Assembly (NCBI GenBank): GCA_964602515.1
Contig: CAZRRJ010000014.1
Span: 1 to 64,000, forward strand
DNA from: Carboxylicivirga sp964602515
Lineage (GTDB): Bacteria > Bacteroidota > Bacteroidia > Bacteroidales > Marinilabiliaceae
DNA: 64,000 bases
Direction of reading: 5' to 3'
The notes under the pieces are model-generated. The model was given only the letters and a program-made list of their open reading frames with translations. It made no database searches and was not told where the DNA came from. Both the position numbers and the translations under genes were made by a program. Shown in pieces: positions 8,449 through 17,649 of this stretch. The stretch's first letter is position 1, and every line of letters begins with the position of its first letter.

Positions 8449-9366
8449 ATGATAAAAATAGAATTATTAAACGAGGTAAAAAGCTATGCAATAATTACGC
8501 TTGGCTTACTGGTAAGTGCGGTTGGATGGGTTGGCTTTGTTATACCATCTGGTATTGTTGGTAGTGGTGTTATGGGAATTTCATCGCTTCTTTATTTTAT
8601 ATTTGAGTTGCCTGTTGGCCCTACCAACCTGGCTATAAATGGTGTATTAATCCTTCTGTCGATGAAAGTGTTAGGCAAAGGTTTTGGCTTTAAAACTATT
8701 TATTCTCTGGTTGTGTTATCTTTATTTATTACCATTTTCCCCTATTTTATATCTGAGCCAATTGTAGGTGATAAATTTATGGCTGCTATCATAGGTGGTG
8801 GTTTGGTTGGTGCCAGTATTGGTATTTTGTTTGTTCAGGGCGGTAGTACTGGAGGTACAGAGATTGTGGCTATGATTATCAACAAAAATCACAATATTAG
8901 CCCGGGTCGTATCATGGTGTTTCTTGATATTATTATCATTAGTTCATCATTTTTGGTTTTTAAATCCCTGGAAACAATGGTGTATGGTTTTGTGGTTATT
9001 GGGGTAATGTCTTACATGGCTGATATGCTTTTAACCGGGTCGCGTCAATCTGTGCAGATCTTAATTATATCACAAAAGCCTAAAGAGATTGCGGATAAGT
9101 TATCATCTCAAATCAACAGGGGATTAAGCTTTTTAAAAGGCCGTGGCTATTATTATGCTGGTGATCGTGAGTTTATTATTACAATTGTAAAAAAGTCGGA
9201 GTCGCATATGGTTTTCCAAATTATTAAAGAGAGTGACCCTGATGCTTTTATTTCTGTAGCTAATGTAATGGCGGTTTACGGCCAGGGGTTTGACCAATAT
9301 AAACCACCACTAAGCGGTAAAAAAACACTTAAACCAAAGGATACCGTACTCCCTCCAACCGTGTAA
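8449..9366 (+). CDS. YitT-family membrane protein (DUF161 + DUF2179)
   Basis: At 305 aa it has an N-terminal membrane domain of 5-6 helices with internally repeated GxxxG-rich segments, including the QGGSTGGTEIVAMI stretch (about 142-155) characteristic of YitT proteins. A soluble C-terminal DUF2179 domain (about 220-290) contains KGRGYYYAGDREFIITIV. The transported substrate and function of YitT proteins are not established. The last 38 bp overlap the 3' end of the convergent truC-like gene. Confidence 0.88.
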   Translation: MIKIELLNEVKSYAIITLGLLVSAVGWVGFVIPSGIVGSGVMGISSLLYFIFELPVGPTNLAINGVLILLSMKVLGKGFGFKTIYSLVVLSLFITIFPYFISEPIVGDKFMAAIIGGGLVGASIGILFVQGGSTGGTEIVAMIINKNHNISPGRIMVFLDIIIISSSFLVFKSLETMVYGFVVIGVMSYMADMLLTGSRQSVQILIISQKPKEIADKLSSQINRGLSFLKGRGYYYAGDREFIITIVKKSESHMVFQIIKESDPDAFISVANVMAVYGQGFDQYKPPLSGKKTLKPKDTVLPPTV

Positions 9367-10036
9367 GTACTTCATCAAAAGCCTTGGGCAAAGGAGTCTC
9401 AAGGCTTATTTTTTCTTTTGAAACCGGATGAATAAACTCTAAATGTGAAGCATGAAGCAGCAAGCGTTTCACTCCTGTTAGTTCTGTCATTATTTTATTA
9501 AGTGTCCAGTCGCCATGTTGCGTGTCTCCCAGTATATCAGTTCTATTCATGGCAAAATGTTGCCTAAGCTGGTGCCAACGCCCCGTTTCGGGCTGTGCTT
9601 TTACCAGGCTAAGTGATACATTTTTTTCTTTTTTATATGATATTAAAGTTTCTGTTGTTTTAATGGTTTTATAATGAGTAATAGCTGCTTGGCGCTTTTT
9701 TTTCTTTTTAATAAGAACGGGGTTATCAAAAGTACCTTCACCTGGTATATCTTTACACACCATTAAATACTTCTTTTTTACAGTTCGCTGTTCAAATTGC
9801 CTTGCCAGTTCAGCAGCAATTTCGCTGCTAAACGCCAATATTATCACTCCTGATGTTTTTGAGTCAAGCCGGTGCACCGGATAAACAGAACGGTTAGTTA
9901 ACTTACCTACCTGCTTGGTTAAGTACTCAGCATCAGCAGGCATAAAATCATTTTTATGTACCGGTAAGTCAACAGGTTTATTAACTGCTACCATTACCTC
10001 ATCTTGATAAATAATATCATTAATTGTTATATGCAT
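9329..10036 (-). CDS. truC: RluA-family pseudouridine synthase, TruC-like
   Basis: The 235-aa single-domain enzyme has the catalytic HRLDSKTSGVIIL motif (about residues 55-67; Asp is the nucleophile) and lacks an S4 domain. The IIYQDEVMVAVNKP start, the QPETGRWHQLRQH segment (about 158-170) and the LLLHASHLEFIHP end match TruC, which modifies U65 of some tRNAs. An rRNA target cannot be excluded. It has a Lys-rich insert (about 115-121). Its 3' end overlaps the convergent yitT gene by 38 bp. Confidence 0.85.
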   Translation of the reverse strand: MHITINDIIYQDEVMVAVNKPVDLPVHKNDFMPADAEYLTKQVGKLTNRSVYPVHRLDSKTSGVIILAFSSEIAAELARQFEQRTVKKKYLMVCKDIPGEGTFDNPVLIKKKKKRQAAITHYKTIKTTETLISYKKEKNVSLSLVKAQPETGRWHQLRQHFAMNRTDILGDTQHGDWTLNKIMTELTGVKRLLLHASHLEFIHPVSKEKISLETPLPKAFDEVLTRLEGVRYPLV

Positions 10037-10090
10037 ACCTCAAAGATAAATGCAAACATTTAATATCTTATTTTTTAAAGAAAATACTTT

Positions 10091-10098
10091 TATTTTTG
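10091..10098 (+). promoter_or_regulatory. TAnnTTTG promoter box upstream of the EamA gene
   Basis: TATTTTTG is an exact match to the phylum -7 consensus, but no good TTG lies 19-21 nt upstream. It would give a leader of about 105 nt containing a 30-codon ORF (10108-10200) that ends 9 nt before the EamA start. Confidence 0.4.
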
Positions 10099-10209
10099 CG
10101 CTTTTATATGCCATACCGGTACTACTTTTTATCTGATAATTACCGGATGGGTCTTGTTCTTTTTAACTTATTTTGTGTTAAAGAATGTAGTTATAGCTAA
10201 GAAATAAAA

Positions 10210-11109
10210 ATGCAAAGACAAACTATTATATATTCTGTTCTGGCTGTTAGCGCATGCCTGCTATGGTCAACAGCTTTTGTTGGCATAAAAATCGGGCTTC
10301 AATATACAACACCACTTCAATTTGCCGGACTTCGTTTTTTCGTGTCGGGGATTTTACTTTTACCAATGCTTAAAGCCCATTCTTCTATTTTTTCTTCAAT
10401 TAAAAATAACTTTCTATTAATACTAAAAGTATCGGCCTTTCAGACTTTTATTTTATATGCTCTTTTTTATATGGGGGTAGATATGATTGACGGTTCATTA
10501 GCTGCTATAATTATAGGATCTCAACCTTTATTTGCAGCCCTGGTAGCACACTTTATGATGAGTAATGATAAAATGACTCTACCTAAAACTTTAACAATCT
10601 CCTCTGGTATTGGTGGAATTGTTCTGATTGCATTGCCTAAAGGTATTGATGGTCCTAATGGTTGGACCGAATTATTTGGAATTTTTCTTTTGGTACTCGC
10701 AAATATAGCTTCAGGTATTGGTAATGTATTTGTGAGCAAAAAAAGAGGTACTATTTCACCTCTTTTACTTAATTCCAGTCAAATGATATTAGGTGGATTA
10801 ATTCTTTTTATAGTCTCCTTATTTACCGAGCCCTTTGTTGGTTTTTCTTTTCCTTCAGACTATTACATCGCTCTTTTGTGGCTTAGTTTTATATCTGCGG
10901 CAGCTTTTTCCATTTGGTTTTTTCTATTGCAAAAACCAGGTATTAAGGTTTCTGATTTAAATATCTATAAGTTTATAATTCCGGTTTTTGGAGCCTCTTT
11001 AAGCTGGCTTATTTTACCAGGCGAGTCACCAAACTTAATCTCAATTGCAGGTATGCTTATAATTGGTATTTCTGTAGTTTTATATAGTATTGTTGGTTCT
11101 AAAAATTAA
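10210..11109 (+). CDS. EamA/DMT-family transporter
   Basis: This 299-aa protein has ten predicted membrane helices in two EamA repeats (about 10-140 and 155-295), the standard size and layout of drug/metabolite exporters of the RhaT/EamA type. Conserved features include the ACLLWSTAFVGIKIGL first helix and the GxxLSWLILPGE near the end. Members export amino acids or other metabolites; no substrate can be read from the sequence. The stop overlaps the convergent lpxR stop by 11 bp. Confidence 0.9.
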   Translation: MQRQTIIYSVLAVSACLLWSTAFVGIKIGLQYTTPLQFAGLRFFVSGILLLPMLKAHSSIFSSIKNNFLLILKVSAFQTFILYALFYMGVDMIDGSLAAIIIGSQPLFAALVAHFMMSNDKMTLPKTLTISSGIGGIVLIALPKGIDGPNGWTELFGIFLLVLANIASGIGNVFVSKKRGTISPLLLNSSQMILGGLILFIVSLFTEPFVGFSFPSDYYIALLWLSFISAAAFSIWFFLLQKPGIKVSDLNIYKFIIPVFGASLSWLILPGESPNLISIAGMLIIGISVVLYSIVGSKN

Positions 11110-12058
11110 GATATAATTTGGTTGAGGTGTACCAATGGTGCATACCGCCTTTAAATTCTTTTAGCTGCAATATAACATCAAAGGTTAAACCAAATGATTT
11201 ATAACCGAGTCCTAAACCGGAACGCAATCGCCCAATTACTTTTGTTAACTCTTCAAATCCAATATAGTGTATCTTTGGATTTCTATACCATCCTCCCATC
11301 AGTGTGGCATTATAAGCAACAATAGTAATGGTTGGTTCAGCATTAAAATACATCTGCCATGCTGATGCATCTCTCAACAAAGGGAGTCCCAAACTCTCTA
11401 TGTAATTTCTCATTTTGCCAATACGAAAAAGCATCCCTACTGAAGCATCATCATGTAAAGTTCCAATACATGTACCAAATTTTGCATCCAAGTCTATAAA
11501 CGGTGATGCATAAATCTGTTTTGAAACCTCAAAGTTATAATTCAATACCGGCCAATTATATTGTTGATATTGCCAACCATTGGGCAGTTGATTATCAGTT
11601 AAATCATGATAACGGTACTGTACTTGTCCTGCCCCGGATGCTGGTCCCATTACCCCAATATCAAACTCCACACTAAACAGCCATCCTTTATCTCGGTTAG
11701 CAGCACGTAAATGCGATGTAAAGATTAGCACTCCGGCATATGGCCTGTCTACATGCTGTATTTCTATACTTCCTATATTTTTGGGTGTATATGTTTTCTG
11801 GTATCCTGAAAAGCCATATATAACTGCATTATAATCCTTTGGTTTAAGTAGAATCAAGTTCACCGGATTTTTTTTAAATACTGGATGGTAACCTGCAAAA
11901 GAAATCCCCTGGGTGTAATAATAATCTGTCATCATAAACACATCATTATCCCAAACCAATTGATAACTTTTATTGGATAATACCTGCTGTGCCTGCACCG
12001 TATTCCGAAGTACAAATAGCAAAGCAATACTAATTATAATGTATCCTGAATGCCTCAC
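11099..12058 (-). CDS. lpxR: LpxR-family lipid A 3'-O-deacylase (outer membrane)
   Basis: The 319-aa protein has an N-terminal signal peptide (cleavage near VQAQQ, about residue 24). The LpxR/DUF2219 signature is present: WDNDVFMMTDYYYTQG at about 36-51, in which the N-D pair corresponds to catalytic residues of Salmonella LpxR, and DRPYAG at about 104-109. LpxR is an outer-membrane beta-barrel that removes the 3'-acyloxyacyl group of lipid A. The C-terminal end is an aromatic-ending beta strand (LYLNF) suitable for BAM insertion. It is divergent from a PagL-family gene, with 149 bp between them, which suggests a shared lipid A remodelling role. Confidence 0.87.
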   Translation of the reverse strand: MRHSGYIIISIALLFVLRNTVQAQQVLSNKSYQLVWDNDVFMMTDYYYTQGISFAGYHPVFKKNPVNLILLKPKDYNAVIYGFSGYQKTYTPKNIGSIEIQHVDRPYAGVLIFTSHLRAANRDKGWLFSVEFDIGVMGPASGAGQVQYRYHDLTDNQLPNGWQYQQYNWPVLNYNFEVSKQIYASPFIDLDAKFGTCIGTLHDDASVGMLFRIGKMRNYIESLGLPLLRDASAWQMYFNAEPTITIVAYNATLMGGWYRNPKIHYIGFEELTKVIGRLRSGLGLGYKSFGLTFDVILQLKEFKGGMHHWYTSTKLYLNF

Positions 12059-12136
12059 CCTTACTATTTTTACACTTCAATATAAAATCAATTCATAAAT
12101 AATTAAACTTTATTACTAAGTTTATTGCCCTTAATA

Positions 12137-12166
12137 TTGCCCCTACAAAACAATGCTTTACTTTTA
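12137..12166 (+). promoter_or_regulatory. Promoter of the PagL-like gene
   Basis: TTG (12137-12139) is separated by 19 nt from TACTTTTA (12159-12166), a near match to TAnnTTTG with the last base changed. The leader to the ATG at 12208 would be about 38 nt. Confidence 0.5.
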
Positions 12167-12207
12167 CAACATAATTCTATCATACAAACTATATTATTGA
12201 ATTTTTC

Positions 12208-13401
12208 ATGAGGTTTATTTTTGCTCTGCTTATATTAACAATAGGCACTTATTCTACCGCACAAGAGTTACAGTCGAATGATACTACCCAAAGTGTAGTA
12301 AAAAAACCAAAGCGCTATAACAATATTGCAATCCGGTATCATGCAGGCAGGGTGTTACAAACCAATAGCTTTGTTGAAGGTAAAAATGAAGCCGGACAGG
12401 TTATAGATTATTACCAGGCTTTAAATATTAGCTATGGCATACAAACCGATGGCAGCAGGGAGTGGCATCATATCTTTAATTTTCCATATTATGGTGTTTC
12501 ATTTTACAATGCCAATTTTTTCAATGTTGATGAACTTGGAACGCCTACTGCCTTATATGGATTTATGGGTTTTCCGATTAAACGAGGACAAAAAGGCTCA
12601 TTTGGTTATGAACTGGGTTTTGGCTTAACCTACAACTGGCAACCTTATAATGCATATACTAACCCTTTTAACGTAGCAATAGGCTCTTATCGTACTGTTT
12701 ATATTGATGCCAACTTATATTACCAATATCATTTAAGTTCCCGCTGGGATATCAGAGGATCTTTTGGCTTTACTCATTTTTCAAATGGGGGGACAAAAAA
12801 ACCCAATAGCGGCATCAACCTGGTTTCTCCGTCAATTGAACTAAGTTATAGTTTTAAAGATAGACCTGTTCTGGTACGAACAGCGCAAGCTGCCTACTCA
12901 CAACATTATGAAGTAGCCTTACAGTTGGGTAGTGGATCTAGTAATGTTTTATACAATAACCCCAACGATAATGATGCTATTGCAGATGTAATGCACCAAT
13001 ATTATAATTTTTCAGCTGCATTTCTGAAACAATCTACATGGAAAAACAAGTTTGGTGTTGGCGTTGATATTACCTACGATGAAACAGCTAATGTATCTGT
13101 TATAAATCCGGATATTGGTGAACCTGTGGTAGACTTTTCGGACAAATTATACGAAAAGATGCTGCTGGGTATATATGGTACCTATGAGTTTACAATTGAC
13201 CGCTTATCAGTTGCTTCCTATTTTGGAGTATTGGCTTTTCGTAAAAAAGATGATAATTCAAATCCGATCTTATATCAAAAATTTGGTTTAAAGTACCATT
13301 TTAAAAATGATATGTATACCGGCCTTCTGGTACGTGCTCATAATTTTTCTGTTGCTGAAGTTATTGAGTGGAATATCGGTTATAGAATTAAATGGCATTA
13401 G
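12208..13401 (+). CDS. PagL-like acyloxyacyl hydrolase (outer membrane)
   Basis: The 397-aa protein has a signal peptide (about 1-18). Residues about 40-220 are a beta-barrel of the acyloxyacyl hydrolase (PagL lipid A 3-O-deacylase) family: THFSNGGTKKPNSGIN at about 189-204 carries the catalytic His190 and Ser192. In Pseudomonas PagL the catalytic Glu lies 12 residues after the Ser (GIE); here that place is Asn204 (GIN). The C-terminal half adds more barrel strands of unknown role, so it is much longer than PagL (about 150-170 aa). It lies 50 bp before a DUF4251 gene that may be co-transcribed. Function in lipid A or phospholipid deacylation is inferred. Confidence 0.78.
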   Translation: MRFIFALLILTIGTYSTAQELQSNDTTQSVVKKPKRYNNIAIRYHAGRVLQTNSFVEGKNEAGQVIDYYQALNISYGIQTDGSREWHHIFNFPYYGVSFYNANFFNVDELGTPTALYGFMGFPIKRGQKGSFGYELGFGLTYNWQPYNAYTNPFNVAIGSYRTVYIDANLYYQYHLSSRWDIRGSFGFTHFSNGGTKKPNSGINLVSPSIELSYSFKDRPVLVRTAQAAYSQHYEVALQLGSGSSNVLYNNPNDNDAIADVMHQYYNFSAAFLKQSTWKNKFGVGVDITYDETANVSVINPDIGEPVVDFSDKLYEKMLLGIYGTYEFTIDRLSVASYFGVLAFRKKDDNSNPILYQKFGLKYHFKNDMYTGLLVRAHNFSVAEVIEWNIGYRIKWH

Positions 13402-13451
13402 TATTTTTATTAATTCTTTAAATAATTACTATTATCAAAAATTTAACCACT

Positions 13452-14018
13452 ATGAGACGATTTGTATTATTTACAGTTTTATTAAGTTTATCGCTGGTTA
13501 CCTGGGGACAGCAAGATGATAAAAATAAACTTACAAGAAAAGAGCGCCGCGAAATTCACAAGCAACAGCAAAAAGAACTCTCTGAGCAAATGGCAAAATC
13601 ACTTTCTATTGCAATTGATGAAAAACGGTGGGTGCTTGAGGCCAATACCCTGGCCAATAAGAGAGGGGCTAGCATTAATGTAAACAGTTCCCTTAATTTT
13701 ATTGCTGTTGAAGGCGAAATAGCTTTTGTACAACTTGGCTCAAATGCCGGAATAGGTCAGAATGGGGTTGGTGGCATATCGGTAAGAGGTAACATTACAA
13801 AGTATGATGTTAAAAAAAATGATAAAAAAGGCACGTACTTTATTACGCTCTATGTCTCATCAGCTATAGGCTCTTTCGATATTCGTTTAGATTGTAATTC
13901 TGATGGTCAAATTGCCAGTGCATCTATCCAGGGCAATACCTCCGCCCGTGTTCAATACAGAGGTATAATTGTTCCTGTACAGTCATCTACTGTTTATAAG
14001 GGTAGCCCTGTTGTTTAA
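13452..14018 (+). CDS. DUF4251 domain protein, secreted
   Basis: The 188-aa product has a clear signal peptide (cleavage after VTWGQ, about residue 20), a charged helical linker (KLTRKERREIHKQQQKE) and a C-terminal DUF4251 beta-rich domain (about 45-185), typical of Bacteroidota periplasmic proteins of unknown function. It starts 50 bp after the PagL-like gene without a visible terminator between them, so co-transcription is likely. Its transcript is closed by a hairpin at 14105 that lies inside the 3' end of the opposing kinase gene. Confidence 0.87.
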   Translation: MRRFVLFTVLLSLSLVTWGQQDDKNKLTRKERREIHKQQQKELSEQMAKSLSIAIDEKRWVLEANTLANKRGASINVNSSLNFIAVEGEIAFVQLGSNAGIGQNGVGGISVRGNITKYDVKKNDKKGTYFITLYVSSAIGSFDIRLDCNSDGQIASASIQGNTSARVQYRGIIVPVQSSTVYKGSPVV

Positions 14019-14092
14019 TTAAAGTAATATGGATACAGTCTATATACACCAAAAGAGATTTAAGATCATCTTTTAAGAAAGTATATTTAAGC

Positions 14093-17000
14093 TCAGTTTT
14101 TCAGGTCAATCAAAGTATGATTGACTTTTTTTATTTGCTCTTCGCGTCCTTGTTTTGGAATATAAAAATAAAATGTAGTTCCGACATTAAGTTGAGATTC
14201 CACCCATATCTCACCTCCAAGCATTTCCACCAGTTGTTTTACAATACTAAGGCCAAGACCAATTCCTCCATGAATATCGGGCCCGTCATCAACTTTTCTA
14301 AAGGGAGAGAATATATTTTCATGGTGTTCTGGATCAATACCTATTCCAGTATCTTCAATAGTAAAGAGATATAAGTTCTGAGGTAAAACTTCTGAATTAC
14401 GTTTAATTATCTTTTTTAGGGCATTTGTTCCACTTTGTACCGTTAAGAGCACATGTCCTTTTTTTGTAAATTTTATAGCATTACTTATTAAGTTGTTTAA
14501 TATCTGTTTCAATCGTTCCGGATCGGAATACATAAAGTCTTGTTCGTTAATACCATCCAGATCAAGTAAATATTCAACTCCTTTAACTTTATTAAATGCT
14601 AATGATTTAAAAACGGTGGTGCAATGCTCTTTAACTTCAAAATTACTTTTTACCAATTGAACCTGACCTGTTTCTATTCTTGAGATATCAATAATATCAT
14701 TAATTAAAACCAAGAGACTATCACTGCTATTCTGTACTATTTTAGCATATTCCTTACGTTCTGCCAGATCATATAAATCACTTGCTAACAAGGTAGAAAA
14801 TCCAACTATTGAATTCATTGGGGTACGAATTTCATGCGACAAATTTGCCAAGAATGCGGTTTTCAGGCGATCAGCTTCTATCGCTCTTTCCTTCGCATAT
14901 TGAAGATCTAATGTACGTTCCCTCACCAAATCTTCAAGATAATACCTATGCCGTTCCAACTCTCTCTTTTGTGCAAGTACTTCTTCTTTACTTTCCTCAA
15001 GATCATGATTTGATTGCTGTAGCTGTTTCGTTCTTGTTAAAATAATCTTTTCCAGCTGTGCTTTTTGCAGTCGCAGGTATCTTGTACGCATTTTATAAAA
15101 AAGTAGAATCAAACCAATACCCATGATTATAAATAAACCTTTAAAGAGTTTACTCTGAAAAAATGTTGGTTTAACAATTAGACGTATGCTATCCCCTTCA
15201 TCATTCCACAACTGATCATTGTTGCAACCTTTAATTCTTAACGTATATTCACCTTCAGGAAGAGCAGTATATAGTTTAGGATTATATGCCATTAAAGTAT
15301 CCCACTTCTCTTCATACCCTTCCAACCTCCAGGCTACCATGTTTTTTTCAGGACTTTGAAAGTTTAGTACACTAGCATTAAAGGTTATATTATCATGACT
15401 GGTGCTAATCACCAGTGAATCTCCTTCAATAAACTCCAGGTTATAATACACCTGACCTCCTATCATATCATGATCGTTCTCAACAAAATACGAACTAACT
15501 TCTACGCTGGGGCGTTTATTATTATAATGAAAACTATCTGGTTTAAATTCCACAAAACCACCAAAACCTCCCATCAGAATACTTCCATCTTTTGCAGCAT
15601 AATGCGAACGCTCATTAAACTCTCTGCACAGTGTTCCTTCAGAACGGCCATAACTTAGTATGCTATTATCTTTAGAGCTGTAACGAAGTATTTTAGCATT
15701 AGTATTCATCCAGAAGAAATCATTTTTATCTTTATATATTGAGTAAACGTTTGTATTGAGTAATTCATTTGAAGAAACCTGGGTAATCTTTTTTGTTTGC
15801 CTGTTAAAATTTAATAAGCCGGAGCCAAATGTTGCTAACCATATATTATTATTATTTTTAATATATAAACCTAAAACGGCGTTATAGCGTGTATTTTTTA
15901 TTCCATTGTTTAAAACTGTTGAGAAACGCTCAAATTGTTTCTCAACAATATTAAATGAGATAAGGTATCCATTCTTATCTCCTATCCATAAATTATTACT
16001 TCCATCAAACTTGCCAATAGAAGTTTTTACCCTATTATGACTCCTAAACGAGGCAGGGAAGGGATATTTTTGATACGTACCGGTTTGCAAATCATACTGT
16101 ATAAGCCCTCCAAATGTAATAATCCAGATGTTTTCGTTATTACGAATAATATCTGTAATAGAGTTATAGTTAAGGCCTTCCTCTCCTGTAAAGGCATACC
16201 GTTTATAGCTATCGTTGGTAAGGTCAAGTTTTAGTATACCATTATGTGTTCCCAGCCAGAGCCCTTTATTTTCATCTTCGTAGCCACAATTAATTGTATC
16301 GTTATCAAAGCTCTCTCCATCTGAAGCTACAAACTTTCGTGGTTCTTCATTTTCTTTATGTACAAATAAACCATTAAAGGACCACCTCCAATACCTTTTG
16401 TCAGAATCCTTAAATAAAAAGAAAACATCATCAGCTAACTGCCCGTTTTGTTCATTGACCCGAAACTTCTTAAATTTGCTGTTTTTATAATCAAGCACAG
16501 ACAAGCCATCTTTTGTTCCGATCCACAACAATGATTGTGTGTTTGAAAAACAAAATGAACTAACCCAGTTATTGGCAATTGATCCTACTTTTTCTTTTGC
16601 TTTAAACTGGTTCTGTAATTGGCCATCCTTACTTATCTGTAACAACCCATCACCATAAGTTCCTAACCAAATATCACCATTGGCATCAACAATATGATTG
16701 GTCAACAGTCTGCTACTATCATAATCCCTACTCAATATATCTTCCTTATTGGAGTAAACATAATGACGTACGAGTTTTTTACTAAAACAAATAAGCAAAG
16801 TACTGTCACTCTCAACTGATAAAGAGTTAATCCTGTTAACACATTTGCAATACGGTGCTCTCTCTAAGTTATAATTGCCACCATTAACTTTAGATAGTTT
16901 ATACTCGTATAACCCCTTGTTGGTAGCAATGGTTAGTACCTGATTGAAATTTATAATATCATATACACTATAGGCTCCATTTCCATCATCTAACAGCAAA

Positions 17001-17527
17001 TCAATAAACTGTCTTTCATTTGTATCATATACTTGTAATCCATTATCTTTTGTGCCTATAAATAGCCATGTGTTATGCCTATAAATCGCATTAATGGCCC
17101 CTATTCCATTTTTATACAACACTCCTTTTTCACGTTGTATATGCTCAAACTCATAATTATAAAGATTAAGACGACTTATTCCCCCAAAATTTGTCCCGAT
17201 CCAAAGGGATGATTTATCCGGGTCAACATAAATTGTTCTAATGTTATTATCTGATATAGATAAGGTATCGTTTAAATTCTGTTTAAAGGCGTCAAAATAC
17301 AATCCATCAAAGCGAAATAAGCCTTCAGTTGTGCCAATCCACACGTAACCAATAGAGTCTTCTACCACACATTGAATAAAAGGATGTTCCAATCCTTCAT
17401 TTTCTCCAAAGCTCTCAAAGCTATATTGCTGTGCATCAATACTGAAAACACAGATACACATTAATATGACACTTATAGACAGTTCTTTCAACGCTATTGT
17501 TTTTATAAATAATACCCCAAAAATCAT
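14093..17527 (-). CDS. Two-propeller sensor histidine kinase without receiver or HTH
   Basis: The 1144-aa membrane sensor has, in order, a signal sequence (about 1-32), a periplasmic part of repeated two-component regulator propeller blades (about 35-660, with motifs such as DSIGYVWIGTTEGLFRFDG), a Y_Y_Y domain (about 690-775), one membrane helix (about 798-815), a coiled coil, a HisKA domain with His898 in LSHEIRTPMNS and a HATPase_c domain with N-box (NLISNAIKFT) and G-boxes (DTGIGI, GGIGLGLSIV). It ends about 18 residues after the ATPase domain. The architecture is that of Bacteroidota hybrid sensors, which bind oligosaccharides or other cues, but the receiver and AraC output are missing, so it must signal through a separate regulator not found in this window. 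Confidence 0.9.
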   Translation of the reverse strand: MIFGVLFIKTIALKELSISVILMCICVFSIDAQQYSFESFGENEGLEHPFIQCVVEDSIGYVWIGTTEGLFRFDGLYFDAFKQNLNDTLSISDNNIRTIYVDPDKSSLWIGTNFGGISRLNLYNYEFEHIQREKGVLYKNGIGAINAIYRHNTWLFIGTKDNGLQVYDTNERQFIDLLLDDGNGAYSVYDIINFNQVLTIATNKGLYEYKLSKVNGGNYNLERAPYCKCVNRINSLSVESDSTLLICFSKKLVRHYVYSNKEDILSRDYDSSRLLTNHIVDANGDIWLGTYGDGLLQISKDGQLQNQFKAKEKVGSIANNWVSSFCFSNTQSLLWIGTKDGLSVLDYKNSKFKKFRVNEQNGQLADDVFFLFKDSDKRYWRWSFNGLFVHKENEEPRKFVASDGESFDNDTINCGYEDENKGLWLGTHNGILKLDLTNDSYKRYAFTGEEGLNYNSITDIIRNNENIWIITFGGLIQYDLQTGTYQKYPFPASFRSHNRVKTSIGKFDGSNNLWIGDKNGYLISFNIVEKQFERFSTVLNNGIKNTRYNAVLGLYIKNNNNIWLATFGSGLLNFNRQTKKITQVSSNELLNTNVYSIYKDKNDFFWMNTNAKILRYSSKDNSILSYGRSEGTLCREFNERSHYAAKDGSILMGGFGGFVEFKPDSFHYNNKRPSVEVSSYFVENDHDMIGGQVYYNLEFIEGDSLVISTSHDNITFNASVLNFQSPEKNMVAWRLEGYEEKWDTLMAYNPKLYTALPEGEYTLRIKGCNNDQLWNDEGDSIRLIVKPTFFQSKLFKGLFIIMGIGLILLFYKMRTRYLRLQKAQLEKIILTRTKQLQQSNHDLEESKEEVLAQKRELERHRYYLEDLVRERTLDLQYAKERAIEADRLKTAFLANLSHEIRTPMNSIVGFSTLLASDLYDLAERKEYAKIVQNSSDSLLVLINDIIDISRIETGQVQLVKSNFEVKEHCTTVFKSLAFNKVKGVEYLLDLDGINEQDFMYSDPERLKQILNNLISNAIKFTKKGHVLLTVQSGTNALKKIIKRNSEVLPQNLYLFTIEDTGIGIDPEHHENIFSPFRKVDDGPDIHGGIGLGLSIVKQLVEMLGGEIWVESQLNVGTTFYFYIPKQGREEQIKKVNHTLIDLKN
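14105..14132 (+). terminator. Terminator of the DUF4251 transcript, inside the kinase 3' end
   Basis: GTCAATCA (14105-14112) pairs with TGATTGAC (14118-14125), followed by TTTTTTTATTT. The hairpin lies within the last codons of the minus-strand kinase gene, so the same bases encode protein on one strand and a terminator on the other. Confidence 0.8.
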
Positions 17528-17649
17528 TCAGGATTGCAATCTTTCTATAGAGCAACGATACGATATGACAATTAACGTGGCATTTTCGTAAAAGTTACAA
17601 TATAATCCTTTGTATATAGCGCAAAAATAAACATGCTGATACATTATTA

